This document shows, in pieces, positions 23,828 through 32,000 of a stretch of 38,819 nt of DNA (positions within the stretch are counted from its first letter, which is position 1; each line of letters begins with the position of its first letter). Position numbers and translations under genes: made by a program. Source of the stretch: Metaruminococcus_A gallistercoris (GTDB lineage: Bacteria; Bacillota; Clostridia; Oscillospirales; Ruminococcaceae); NCBI GenBank assembly GCA_904394975.1, contig CAJFNQ010000035.1, positions 1 through 38,819 on the forward strand, given 5' to 3'. The notes under the pieces were generated by a model. It was not told the origin of the DNA. It was given only the letters and a program-made list of their open reading frames with translations, and ran no database searches.

Positions 23828-24712
23828 ATGGTAGATGAAATGAAAAAAGATATGACTGCTGAAGTACAAGCAGAAACAGTTGACATTTCACAGGAAGCGT
23901 CTTCCTCAAAAGAGTCACGAAAAAAAATGTCTTTTCATACGCGTAATCGGTTAATGGCAATAGTTGGTGCTTTGATTTTGATTTTCGCTGCGATTGGATT
24001 TGTTACCACCATTGTTTTAACCAGTAACTGGGTGATTGCAAAAATTGAAAATCAGGATGAGAAGGATCGTTTTGCCGATTATATTTATCCGTTAGTTTTG
24101 CAGGATCCACCTGCGTTTGATTCGGTCAGCAAGCTAAGCCAGAATACGATGCTTGCAGCAGGTGTTTGGAATTTTATCATGAACGCAGACACGTCTAAAT
24201 ATGAAAAAGACGAATTTGGCTTCATGACTGTGCCGCAGTCGGATATTGAGGTTTATACGGCAATGCTTTTTGGAGAAGGATTGACGTTCGAGCATCAGTC
24301 CATTGGTGACGCGGAATTTTCGTTTACATACAATGAAGAAAATGGAACGTATAATATACCGGATTCCGCTCTCTTTTTCTCTTATGTTCCCCGGGTGACT
24401 CAGATTACGAATGCCGATAATCAGATTCGTTTGCGTGTAGAATATGTTTCTCCTGATTTTATGCGTAGCGTTCAGCAAACAGAGGACAACAGCAAGGTTG
24501 TTAAAGTTATGGAATATGTTCTGGAAGAAACGAAAAGCGGTTATAAGATCGTTGCGGTAGAAACTGTATTAAGCGGCAACAGTGTGTCCAGCGGTTCCAG
24601 CACTTCCAGCTCTTCTTCCAGTACGTCCAATTCCAGCAGTTCAAATAGCTCAGAAACTTCGTCTTCGGAGTCTTCTTCCAGCGAAATGAGCTCAACAAGC
24701 GAAGCTGAATAA
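23828..24712 (+). CDS. Unknown single-pass membrane protein with a Ser-rich tail
   Basis: 294 residues. ATG 23828 is chosen because AAGGAG (23815-23820) precedes it; the in-frame ATG 23807 would place that site inside the gene. The N-terminal 40 residues are cytosolic and Lys/Glu/Ser-rich. One membrane helix follows (about 42-66, MAIVGALILIFAAIGFVTT), then an extracytoplasmic region of about 180 residues of mixed alpha/beta character. The last 45 residues are about two thirds Ser with Thr, Asn and Glu. Such tails act as spacers or are glycosylated. I do not recognise the family. It follows proA by 29 bases and may be co-transcribed with it. Confidence 0.75.
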   Translation: MVDEMKKDMTAEVQAETVDISQEASSSKESRKKMSFHTRNRLMAIVGALILIFAAIGFVTTIVLTSNWVIAKIENQDEKDRFADYIYPLVLQDPPAFDSVSKLSQNTMLAAGVWNFIMNADTSKYEKDEFGFMTVPQSDIEVYTAMLFGEGLTFEHQSIGDAEFSFTYNEENGTYNIPDSALFFSYVPRVTQITNADNQIRLRVEYVSPDFMRSVQQTEDNSKVVKVMEYVLEETKSGYKIVAVETVLSGNSVSSGSSTSSSSSSTSNSSSSNSSETSSSESSSSEMSSTSEAE

Positions 24713-24794
24713 TTAATTACTCAAAATAAGATAAATGTTGTCTCCAATTCTCAAGTACATGTTATTAATCTAATATTTAATGATCACGATTTCT

Positions 24795-24823
24795 AAAATT
24801 CTGTTTTTGAATTTTGGAGGAGG
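24795..24823 (+). promoter_or_regulatory. AT-rich hairpin and strong ribosome site before glmS
   Basis: AAAATTC (24795-24801) can pair with GAATTTT (24809-24815), immediately followed by GGAGGAGG (24816-24823). The whole proximal upstream region (24713-24830) is too short and lacks the pseudoknotted core of a glmS ribozyme. Confidence 0.35.
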
Positions 24824-24830
24824 AATTAAT

Positions 24831-26648
24831 ATGTGCGGTATTATTGGATATGTGGGAAATCGAAACGCTGTTGATGTTATACTCAAAGGGTTAAAAACAC
24901 TCGAATACAGAGGGTATGACTCAGCGGGATTATCGGTTCTTGCAGGAAACGAAATCGTTTGCTTGAAAAACAAAGGCAGAATTGAAGTGTTAAAACAATC
25001 AGCTGAAAAATGCGGTCTTTTTGCCAATGTGGGGATTGGGCATACCCGTTGGGCAACACATGGAAAACCTTCCGATAAAAATGCTCATCCTCATTTTGAC
25101 TGTACCAAACGGTTTTCGATTGTTCACAACGGTATTATTGAAAATTACAGTGAGCTGAAAACAGAGCTTGAAAATACAGGGCATCAGTTTGTATCTGATA
25201 CAGACAGTGAAGTGATTGCCCATCTGATTGAATCACTTTTCGATGGCGAAATGCGCAGCACCTTGTTAAAACTTCAGAAAAAGATGAGAGGTTCTTATGC
25301 GCTTGCCGTGTTGGATAGGGAGAATCCTCAGCAAATCGCTGTTATGCGAAAAGACAGTCCTCTTTTGATTGGTTTGGGAAAAGGCGAGAACTTTATCGCG
25401 TCTGATATTTCTGCTCTGCTGGAATATACTGATCAGTTTTATGTTTTGGATGACGGAGAACTCGCGTTGATCTGTCAGGATGAAGTCGCGGTGTTTGACA
25501 GCAATGGAAATAAGGCGGAGAAACAGCCGTTTGTTGCATCCTGGAATGCGGAGGAAATTGGAAAAGCCGGTTTTGAGGACTTTATGCTTAAAGAAATTTT
25601 TGAGCAGCCGGATGCCATTCGCAAAACACTTAACGAATATTTGAAAGACAATCGAGTTGTATTGCCGTTTTATTTTTCCGGGGAAGAGCTTGACTGTATA
25701 AAGCGGATTACAATCGTCGCGTGCGGTACAGCATCTTACGCGGGAAAGGTAGGAGAATATATTTTAGAAGAGCTCACCGATCTTCCAACGAAGGTCGAAG
25801 TTGGTTCGGAATACCGGTATAAGCATTCCATCGTTGACGAAGGGAATCTTGTCATTGTTCTCAGCCAGTCTGGTGAAACAGCCGATACACTTGCAAGTAT
25901 GCGGCAGGCGTTAAAAAATCGTGCAAAGGTTATTGGGGTCACCAATGTTCGCGGAAGCACCGTAAGCCGCGAACTGCAAAATGTAATACATACTATTGCC
26001 GGGCCGGAAATTGCCGTTGCGTCTACCAAAGCGTTTGTAACACAGCTCATTTCTTTGTATTTGATTGGTCTGTATCTTGCGGATAAAAAGGGAAAAATTT
26101 CTAAAGAGAAGTACGAAAGCTGCATTCAGGCGTTGCGTTCATTACCGGTGAAAGTGGAAGAGATTCTGGCACAGTCGAACGATATCAAACAAATAGCTGA
26201 TACTCTTTCACATTCAGAAAATATGTTTTTCATCGGAAGGTTGACAGATTATCCGATTGCGCTTGAGGGTTCCCATAAATTAAAAGAAATTTCGTATATT
26301 CATGCAGAAGCGTATGAAGCTGGGGAATTAAAGCATGGCGCTCTTGCGTTGCTGCGTGAGGGAATACCGGTCGTTTGTCTTTCAACGATTGAATCGATCT
26401 ATGAAAAAATGAAGAGTAACATCAAAGAGGTTCAGACGAGAAATGCGACAGTCGTCAATCTGAAATGTGAAACGCTTCCGTCGGTGGACGGAGCCGATTT
26501 TGAATTGGTTATTCCAACAATTGCAGACTTGTTTAAGCCGGTTCTGGCAGTTGTTCCATTGCAGCTTTTGGCATATCATACAGCAAAAGCGCGTGGCTGT
26601 GACGTGGATAAACCCAGAAATTTAGCGAAAAGTGTTACGGTGGAATAG
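24831..26648 (+). CDS. glmS: Glutamine-fructose-6-phosphate aminotransferase (isomerising)
   Basis: 605 residues from ATG 24831, giving MCGIIGYVG, so that removal of Met exposes the catalytic N-terminal Cys of the glutaminase domain. Glutaminase motifs GIGHTRWATHGKPSD and VHNGIIENY follow; the two SIS sugar-isomerase domains include ACGTASYAGKVGEY, LSQSGETADTLASMR and the C-terminal KPRNLAKSVTVE. It makes glucosamine-6-phosphate, the first committed step of cell-wall amino sugar synthesis. Codons upstream of 24831 (from 24780) are in frame but would remove the catalytic Cys from the terminus, so they are not used. Confidence 0.98.
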   Translation: MCGIIGYVGNRNAVDVILKGLKTLEYRGYDSAGLSVLAGNEIVCLKNKGRIEVLKQSAEKCGLFANVGIGHTRWATHGKPSDKNAHPHFDCTKRFSIVHNGIIENYSELKTELENTGHQFVSDTDSEVIAHLIESLFDGEMRSTLLKLQKKMRGSYALAVLDRENPQQIAVMRKDSPLLIGLGKGENFIASDISALLEYTDQFYVLDDGELALICQDEVAVFDSNGNKAEKQPFVASWNAEEIGKAGFEDFMLKEIFEQPDAIRKTLNEYLKDNRVVLPFYFSGEELDCIKRITIVACGTASYAGKVGEYILEELTDLPTKVEVGSEYRYKHSIVDEGNLVIVLSQSGETADTLASMRQALKNRAKVIGVTNVRGSTVSRELQNVIHTIAGPEIAVASTKAFVTQLISLYLIGLYLADKKGKISKEKYESCIQALRSLPVKVEEILAQSNDIKQIADTLSHSENMFFIGRLTDYPIALEGSHKLKEISYIHAEAYEAGELKHGALALLREGIPVVCLSTIESIYEKMKSNIKEVQTRNATVVNLKCETLPSVDGADFELVIPTIADLFKPVLAVVPLQLLAYHTAKARGCDVDKPRNLAKSVTVE

Positions 26649-26656
26649 ATTATATA

Positions 26657-26692
26657 AAAAGCCTTTTCCAATTTAGGAAAAGGCTTTTTTAT
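26657..26692. terminator. Bidirectional terminator between glmS and the tatD-family gene
   Basis: AAAAGCCTTTTCC (26657-26669) and GGAAAAGGCTTTT (26676-26688) form a 13-bp stem with a 6-base loop. T runs follow on both strands, serving the two convergent genes. Confidence 0.93.
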
Positions 26693-26723
26693 TTTGTGTT
26701 AGGTTGAGTTTGGCAAAGGCGGA

Positions 26724-27515
26724 TTACAACGGCTCAACTTGAAACAAGCGCTGTGTGTTTTCCCGCGCCGCACCAATAACTTCCTGAACCGGGATACCTT
26801 TGATATTTGCAATTTCTTGAGCTGTATAACGAATCAAGTCGGATGTACAGCGTTTTCCACGGCAGGGAACAGGTGCCATATAAGGGGCATCGGTTTCCAA
26901 AAGAAGACGGTTTAATGGCACCGCCTCTGCGGCCTTTTTGGCTTTATGGGCATTTTGGAAAGTAACTACGCCGGTAAAGCCAATATAATAACCCATATCG
27001 ATCAGTTCTCTGGCGGTTTCCGCTGATCCGGAAAAACAGTGCACAACACCGTTTGCGGGAAACTGCTTTAAAACATCTAACGTGTCTGCCGTTGCTTCTC
27101 TGGAGTGGATGATGACTGGGAGTTTATGCTCCTCAGCCAGCTTCATCTGAGAAAAGAAAACTTCCTGCTGTCTTAGCTTGTTTTCGCTGCCGTAATGATA
27201 ATCTAAGCCGATTTCGCCAACGGCTCTTACTTTTGGAGTGCACAATAACTGCGCCAGCTGAGCAAGCCAGTCATGCGGTAAATTTTCCACATTGCCGGGA
27301 TGAATACCGGCGCTGGCGTAGATCCAATCGTAATTTTCTGTTAACTGAATGGCAATTTTTGAGCTCTGCAGATCACACCCAATGTTCATTACCCTGCAAA
27401 CACCATTCTGCTGAATGTTCTGCAAGATTGCTTCACGATCTTCATCAAAAGCTTCATCATCATAGTGTGCATGAGAGTCAAAAATGCCGCTTACCTGTAG
27501 ATTCTGTTGTTCCAT
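26724..27515 (-). CDS. TatD family metal-dependent hydrolase (putative deoxyribonuclease/RNase)
   Basis: 263 residues. A TIM-barrel metallohydrolase with GIFDSHAHYDDEAFDEDR (metal-binding HxH), VGEIGLDYHYG (Glu ligand), LPVIIHSREA, GVVHCFSGSAE and LLLETDAPYM (Asp ligand). TatD proteins are 3'-5' exonucleases on DNA and RNA, linked to repair. The start codon shares one base with the metG stop (TGATG), so the two are translationally coupled; metG-tatD neighbours are common in Firmicutes. Confidence 0.93.
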   Translation of the reverse strand: MEQQNLQVSGIFDSHAHYDDEAFDEDREAILQNIQQNGVCRVMNIGCDLQSSKIAIQLTENYDWIYASAGIHPGNVENLPHDWLAQLAQLLCTPKVRAVGEIGLDYHYGSENKLRQQEVFFSQMKLAEEHKLPVIIHSREATADTLDVLKQFPANGVVHCFSGSAETARELIDMGYYIGFTGVVTFQNAHKAKKAAEAVPLNRLLLETDAPYMAPVPCRGKRCTSDLIRYTAQEIANIKGIPVQEVIGAARENTQRLFQVEPL

Positions 27516-29464
27516 CAGCGAATCTTGCTCCCTGTCGGAATGGAATCATCTACGAAAAGTACCTTCGCAGCGCCGTCCTCAACATCTGCCGCCAGAATCA
27601 TGCCATTACTTTCTACACCGCGAAGCTTGGCAGGCTTTAAGTTCGCAACCAGAATGATTTTTTTGCCGATCAGATCTTCCGGCGTATACCATTTGGCAAT
27701 ACCGGAAACAACCTGGCGTAGGCCTTCACCGTCATTCAGCATGAGCTTTAATAATTTGTCGGATTTCTCCACTTTCTCGCACGTTTTAATCTGCGCAATC
27801 TTCAGGCTGACTTTTGAAAAATCATCAATCCCAATCTGAGCAATGCCTTCCGGTGCTGGCTGCTTCGGTTGTTTTTCTTGTTCTGCTTTCTTTTTCTGGT
27901 TGATTTCCTGCTCAATTTCCTGAAGCATTTTCGCTTCATCAATGCGGTTGAACAGCGGGGTAGGAGTGCCTACCGACTGACCTGCCTGCACTGCGCCAAA
28001 TTCTTTGAGCGAGTCGAAATCATCGGCTTTTGAATTGATCTGTTCCAGAATCGATTTGCAGGTAGATGGCATGAAGGGGGAAACCAGTACCGCGATAAAG
28101 CGAATGGATTCCAGCAGGTTATAAAGAACAGTACCAAGACGTGCTTTTTGTGTTTCGTCTTTAGCAAGAGCCCACGGCATGGTTTCATCAATGTATTTGT
28201 TGGAACGCCGCGCGATGGATAAAATAACGTCCAGCGCATCTGCCACATGGAAAGAATCCATGGCTTTGCAGTAATCCGGTACCGCATCCAGAACGGTGCG
28301 GATGAGTTCGTCATCCAGCGCATCCGGTGCGGTCGGAGCAGGAATGATGCCGTCGAAATATTTTTTGCACATTGCAACCGTACGGTTAACCAGATTGCCC
28401 AGTGTATTGGCAAGGTCGGAGTTAAAGCGGGCGATAATGGTTTCGTAGGTGATGCTTCCGTCTGCCGCAAAAGGCATCTCGTGCAGGAGGTAATAACGAA
28501 TGGCATCTACACCGAACCGTTTGACCAGATCATCCGCATACATCACGTTGCCTTTGGATTTGCTCATCTTGTCCTGCCCAAACAGCAGCCATGGGTGACC
28601 GAAAATCTGTCCGGGAAGGGGAAGGTCAAGCGCCATGAGAAGAATAGGCCAGTAGATGGTGTGGAAACGCAGAATATCTTTGCCAATAATGTGTACGTTG
28701 GCAGGCCAGTATTTTTTAAACAGCTCAGAGCTTCCGTCCGGGTCATAACCAAGGGCGGTGATGTAGTTGCTCAACGCGTCGATCCAGACGTAAATGACGT
28801 GTTTCGGGTCAAAGTCAACCGGGATACCCCAGCTGAACGATGTTCTGGAAACGCAAAGGTCCTGAAGGCCCGGCTTCAGAAAATTGTTGACCATCTCACG
28901 TTTTCTGGATTCCGGCTGGATGAATTCAGGATGATCCTCAATGTATTTCATCAAACGGTCCTGATACTTGCTCATCCGGAAAAAGTAAGCTTCCTCTTTC
29001 GCCGGTTTTACCGGGCGGCCGCAATCCGGACAACATCCATCAACCAGCTGTGTTTCAGTGAAAAACGACTCACAGGGAACGCAGTACATTCCTTCGTACT
29101 CACTCTTGTAAATATCGCCTTGGTCATACAGTTTTTTGAAGATCTTTTGTACCACTTTTTCGTGATCTTCATCCGTTGTACGGATGAAACGGTTGTAGCT
29201 GGCACCCATCAGGTCCCAGATATCTTTTACTTCACCGGCAACTTTGTCTACATAAGCTTTTGGTGCAATGCCAGCTTCTTTAGCGTTTTCTTCAATCTTT
29301 TGCCCGTGTTCATCGGTACCGGTCAAAAAATATACATCGTAACCACGCATCCTTTTATAGCGTGCAAGAGTATCGGTCAACACAATTTCATACGTGTTGC
29401 CGATATGCGGTTTACGCGAGGTATACGCGATTGCGGTGGTCAAGTAATACTTTTCTTTGCTCAT
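27515..29464 (-). CDS. metG: Methionyl-tRNA synthetase
   Basis: 649 residues. The N-terminal catalytic domain has the HIGH-type motif KPHIGNTYE, a zinc knuckle with CVPC and CCPDC (about residues 127-147), the tRNA/Met pocket WIDALSNYI, and KMSKSKGN. An anticodon-binding helical domain follows. After a Lys/Gln-rich linker (EQEINQKKKAEQEKQPKQP) comes a C-terminal Trbp111-type tRNA-binding domain (about 545-649, starting IGIDDFSKVSLKIAQI). It charges tRNA-Met. AAAGGAG lies about 10 bases before the start. Confidence 0.98.
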   Translation of the reverse strand: MSKEKYYLTTAIAYTSRKPHIGNTYEIVLTDTLARYKRMRGYDVYFLTGTDEHGQKIEENAKEAGIAPKAYVDKVAGEVKDIWDLMGASYNRFIRTTDEDHEKVVQKIFKKLYDQGDIYKSEYEGMYCVPCESFFTETQLVDGCCPDCGRPVKPAKEEAYFFRMSKYQDRLMKYIEDHPEFIQPESRKREMVNNFLKPGLQDLCVSRTSFSWGIPVDFDPKHVIYVWIDALSNYITALGYDPDGSSELFKKYWPANVHIIGKDILRFHTIYWPILLMALDLPLPGQIFGHPWLLFGQDKMSKSKGNVMYADDLVKRFGVDAIRYYLLHEMPFAADGSITYETIIARFNSDLANTLGNLVNRTVAMCKKYFDGIIPAPTAPDALDDELIRTVLDAVPDYCKAMDSFHVADALDVILSIARRSNKYIDETMPWALAKDETQKARLGTVLYNLLESIRFIAVLVSPFMPSTCKSILEQINSKADDFDSLKEFGAVQAGQSVGTPTPLFNRIDEAKMLQEIEQEINQKKKAEQEKQPKQPAPEGIAQIGIDDFSKVSLKIAQIKTCEKVEKSDKLLKLMLNDGEGLRQVVSGIAKWYTPEDLIGKKIILVANLKPAKLRGVESNGMILAADVEDGAAKVLFVDDSIPTGSKIR

Positions 29465-29484
29465 GATGCAAAACTCCTTTGATT

Positions 29485-29533
29485 CCCTGCAAATGGGCAG
29501 GGCATAATAAAACAGAATACAACTATTATTATA
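29485..29533 (-). promoter_or_regulatory. metG promoter (extended -10) and short leader hairpin
   Basis: On the minus strand TGGTATAAT (TATAAT at 29533-29528) is an extended -10 box with a poor -35. The roughly 60-base leader holds a 6-bp hairpin (CCCTGC/GCAGGG, 29485-29502) just before the ribosome site. It is too short for a T-box. Confidence 0.55.
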
Positions 29534-29600
29534 CCAAATTTACACGAAAAAGGGAAACCTTTCTTTTGCTGATGAATCAAGAGTATTTTACCGAAATTCA

Positions 29601-29628
29601 TCCTGTAAAGATACTTATCTTTACAGGA
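29601..29628 (-). other. Perfect 12-bp inverted repeat downstream of the methyltransferase gene
   Basis: TCCTGTAAAGAT (29601-29612) and ATCTTTACAGGA (29617-29628) around ACTT. It sits where a minus-strand terminator is expected, but no T run follows on that strand, so termination would be weak. Confidence 0.5.
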
Positions 29629-29652
29629 GAAATCAAAACCAATATATAGAAT

Positions 29653-30363
29653 CTATCGAGCTTTTTGACCTGTTATACCGATTAGATTCATATATTGTCC
29701 AGCACCGGCATTCATTGCTGCTCTGTCAGTGACTGCATAGGTGTTGTCGCAGTTTAACCAGTCGCCCCAAGCCTGTTCAAAACAATCCAGCTCAAAAATA
29801 GAAAGATTATTTATGCTGCCTTCTTCTGTAAGGAGATTATGCCACCACGCACAGCTGTGCATAGTGGTAAGATCTTCGTTACCCCACGACAGCAACAGTT
29901 CTTTCGGTGGATTATCATGCAGTTCCCATTTGAATCCGGGAACACCAAACAGAAAAATTCCACCCGGTTTGAGGAGAGGGAGTAGTTTTTGGGAAAAGAA
30001 CCCTCTTTCTCGCCCAAAATAATGATAAGCGTCCATGCTGACTACTGCGTCAAAAAACTCGTCGGCATAGGGCAAGCAATTAGCATCAGCATGAATTGGA
30101 ATAATCTGGTCTTCCGCTTCAACATTACGGATTCTTCTGTAATTTTCAGTAGCAGAAATCCACAAATCGGTTGCATAAACTTGAATATCATATTGATGAG
30201 CCAGGTAGATGGATGACAGCCCGGTACCGCATCCAAGATCGAGCACGCGCATTCCGTTTGCAAGCGGAACACGGGAGGTTATTTCATTCAGCATGCGAAT
30301 AACATTCGGCCCCATCAGATTGCGTTTGTCTGAAATCAGTTGATTATATTTTGTTTCGTTCAT
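29653..30363 (-). CDS. Class I SAM-dependent methyltransferase
   Basis: 236 residues with the SAM-binding motif I VLDLGCGTGLSSIYLA, motif II YATDLW and motif III around FDAVVSMDAYHYFG, then LLKPGGIFLFGVPG. The start has AAAGGTGAT upstream. The family covers small-molecule methylases (UbiE/cyclopropane synthase-like); the substrate cannot be told. It stands alone between metG and the purine operon, in a transcript that may carry an attenuator. Confidence 0.85.
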   Translation of the reverse strand: MNETKYNQLISDKRNLMGPNVIRMLNEITSRVPLANGMRVLDLGCGTGLSSIYLAHQYDIQVYATDLWISATENYRRIRNVEAEDQIIPIHADANCLPYADEFFDAVVSMDAYHYFGRERGFFSQKLLPLLKPGGIFLFGVPGFKWELHDNPPKELLLSWGNEDLTTMHSCAWWHNLLTEEGSINNLSIFELDCFEQAWGDWLNCDNTYAVTDRAAMNAGAGQYMNLIGITGQKAR

Positions 30364-30418
30364 AACAGATCACCTTTCTATTTTGTGATAAGTAAATGAT
30401 TATGCCAAACAAAACAAT

Positions 30419-30477
30419 AAACGGCAGATAACCATCTGCCGTTTTCATCATACCGCGAAAATCTATTTCGGCAGAAT
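30419..30477 (-). promoter_or_regulatory. Possible transcription attenuator in the methyltransferase leader
   Basis: Minus strand: a terminator-like hairpin ACGGCAGAT/ATCTGCCGT (30442-30421) followed by TTATTGTTTTGTTT. Upstream in the same leader, ATTCTGCCG (30477-30469) could pair with the first arm instead, giving a mutually exclusive antiterminator. A self-complementary CAGAATATTCTG also lies at 30472-30483. No known riboswitch class is recognised. It could instead be the terminator of a small RNA. Confidence 0.4.
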
Positions 30478-30583
30478 ATTCTGTATGGCATAAAACGGAC
30501 AGCACAAATAAACGGATGTAATTCCGCTTATTCCGAATCATGCTTACAGAACAATTGCCAAAAAGACACCACCTTTTTCGATT

Positions 30584-30612
30584 ATTATAATTTAGTTTAA
30601 CAGGGGTTTAAC
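30584..30612 (-). promoter_or_regulatory. Possible promoter for the methyltransferase leader transcript
   Basis: Minus-strand TATAAT at 30589-30584 is perfect; the -35 region (GTTAAA near 30612-30607) is weak. A transcript from here would have a leader of about 210 bases. Confidence 0.35.
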
Positions 30613-30671
30613 GAAAAATCAAGCCAAATGAATGAAAAAGGATTTTGGTGTTTTCATCCAGTACATAAAGA

Positions 30672-30699
30672 AAAAGCGGCGAAATACTTCGCCGCTTTT
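30672..30699 (-). terminator. Terminator of the purine operon
   Basis: AAAAGCGGCGAA and TTCGCCGCTTTT (30672-30683, 30688-30699) around a 4-base loop. On the minus strand it is followed by TTTTTCTTT, about 15 bases after the purD stop. Confidence 0.93.
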
Positions 30700-30713
30700 C
30701 ATCGCTTGTGTTT

Positions 30714-31982
30714 TTATAAAGCCTTTGCGCCAATATCCTTTCGGTAGTGAGCCTTGTCAAAATGGATGCTCTCCACCGCTTTATAAGAACGTTCTAATGC
30801 TTCTTTAAGCGTGGGTGCCGTGCAGGTTACACCTAGCACACGTCCGCCGGAAGTAAGCAGTTTTCCATTTTCCAACTTCGTTCCCGCATGGTAAACGGTT
30901 GCGAGTGAAGACTGTCCGTTTTCATCAAGGCCGGTGATTTCACACCCGGTCTGGTATTTTTGCGGATATCCGCCGGACGCCATAACAACACATGCAGCCG
31001 CTTCATCTGCCCATTCAATGGAAAGATCGGAAAGTGTTTCATCGCAAACTGCGTTGAAAATGGTGAACAGGTCGGTTTTTAACAGCGGAAGAACCACCTG
31101 CGTTTCCGGATCGCCGAAGCGGCAGTTGTATTCGATCACTTTAATTCCATTCGGCGTAATCATCAATCCGAAATACAAACAGCCTTTAAAGGGGCAGCCT
31201 TCTGCATTCATAGCATGAATGGTCGGCAGGAAGATATTTTCCATCGCTTCTTTGGCACATGCTTCTGTGTAACAGGGGTTTGGAGCAATTGTGCCCATGC
31301 CTCCGGTGTTCAGCCCCTTATCGCCGTCCAGCGCGCGTTTATGGTCCATGGAGGATACCATCGGCACAACCGTTTTGGAATCGGTAAAAGCAAGAACGGA
31401 TACTTCAGGTCCGGTCAGAAACTCTTCCACAACGATTTCGTTGCCGCTGGCGCCGAAAATTTTATCTTCCATAATGGAATGTACGGCATTTTTTGCTTCT
31501 TCCAGATTCTGCGCAATAATAACGCCTTTTCCAAGTGCAAGCCCATCTGCCTTGATGACGGTGGGGAAGGTGTTTTCGGTTTCAATGTACCGGATTGCAT
31601 CTTCCGCATTGGAAAAAACTTCGTATTTTGCGGTGGGAATGCCGTATTTTTTCATCAGGTTTTTGGAAAAGACCTTGCTGCCCTCAATCCTTGCCGCAAG
31701 TTTGCTTGGCCCAAATGATCTGATCCCGGCCTCACGCATTGCGTCTGCCATGCCGAGTACAAGCGGGTCATCCGGTGTGACAACACAGAAGTCAATCCCG
31801 TTAGTTTTTGCAAAATCCACCATTGCGTCAACGTCGGTTGCTTTTATGCTGACACATTCCGCGTCATACGAAATACCGCCGTTTCCAGGAGCACAGTAAA
31901 TTTTGTCAATGGAGCTATTTTCTTTTAATTTGCGGATGATGGCGTGTTCACGTCCGCCTCCGCCAACAACTAAAACCTTCAT
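30714..31982 (-). CDS. purD: Phosphoribosylamine-glycine ligase (GAR synthetase)
   Basis: 422 residues. ATP-grasp enzyme with VLVVGGGGREHAI at the start, PDDPLVLGMADAMREAGI, the FPTVIKADGLALGKGV nucleotide site, VVEEFLTGPEVSVLAFTD, HKRALDGDKGLNTGGMGTIAPNP, and NCRFGDPETQVVLPLL. It joins glycine to phosphoribosylamine, the second step of purine synthesis. GGAGGAG lies upstream of the start. It is the last gene of the operon, with a terminator just beyond. Confidence 0.98.
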   Translation of the reverse strand: MKVLVVGGGGREHAIIRKLKENSSIDKIYCAPGNGGISYDAECVSIKATDVDAMVDFAKTNGIDFCVVTPDDPLVLGMADAMREAGIRSFGPSKLAARIEGSKVFSKNLMKKYGIPTAKYEVFSNAEDAIRYIETENTFPTVIKADGLALGKGVIIAQNLEEAKNAVHSIMEDKIFGASGNEIVVEEFLTGPEVSVLAFTDSKTVVPMVSSMDHKRALDGDKGLNTGGMGTIAPNPCYTEACAKEAMENIFLPTIHAMNAEGCPFKGCLYFGLMITPNGIKVIEYNCRFGDPETQVVLPLLKTDLFTIFNAVCDETLSDLSIEWADEAAACVVMASGGYPQKYQTGCEITGLDENGQSSLATVYHAGTKLENGKLLTSGGRVLGVTCTAPTLKEALERSYKAVESIHFDKAHYRKDIGAKAL

Positions 31983-32000
31983 ACTACTGCTCCTCCTGGA

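Noticed and set aside
24713..24830. glmS ribozyme upstream of glmS
   Set aside because: Only about 118 bases lie between genes, mostly A/T, with no recognisable nested pseudoknot core; a ribozyme normally needs about 150 bases or more ending shortly before the gene.
28247..29482. 411-codon open frame on the plus strand opposite metG
   Set aside because: It is the antisense of a clear metG, with no family resemblance and no suitable start signals; long antisense frames arise from codon bias.
29465..29533. T-box or SAM riboswitch before metG
   Set aside because: The promoter leaves a leader of only about 60 bases with one 6-bp hairpin, far too short for either.
30344..30541. 65-codon open frame in the methyltransferase leader
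   Set aside because: No ribosome site, odd composition, and it runs through the terminator-like hairpin; the region is better explained as leader RNA.
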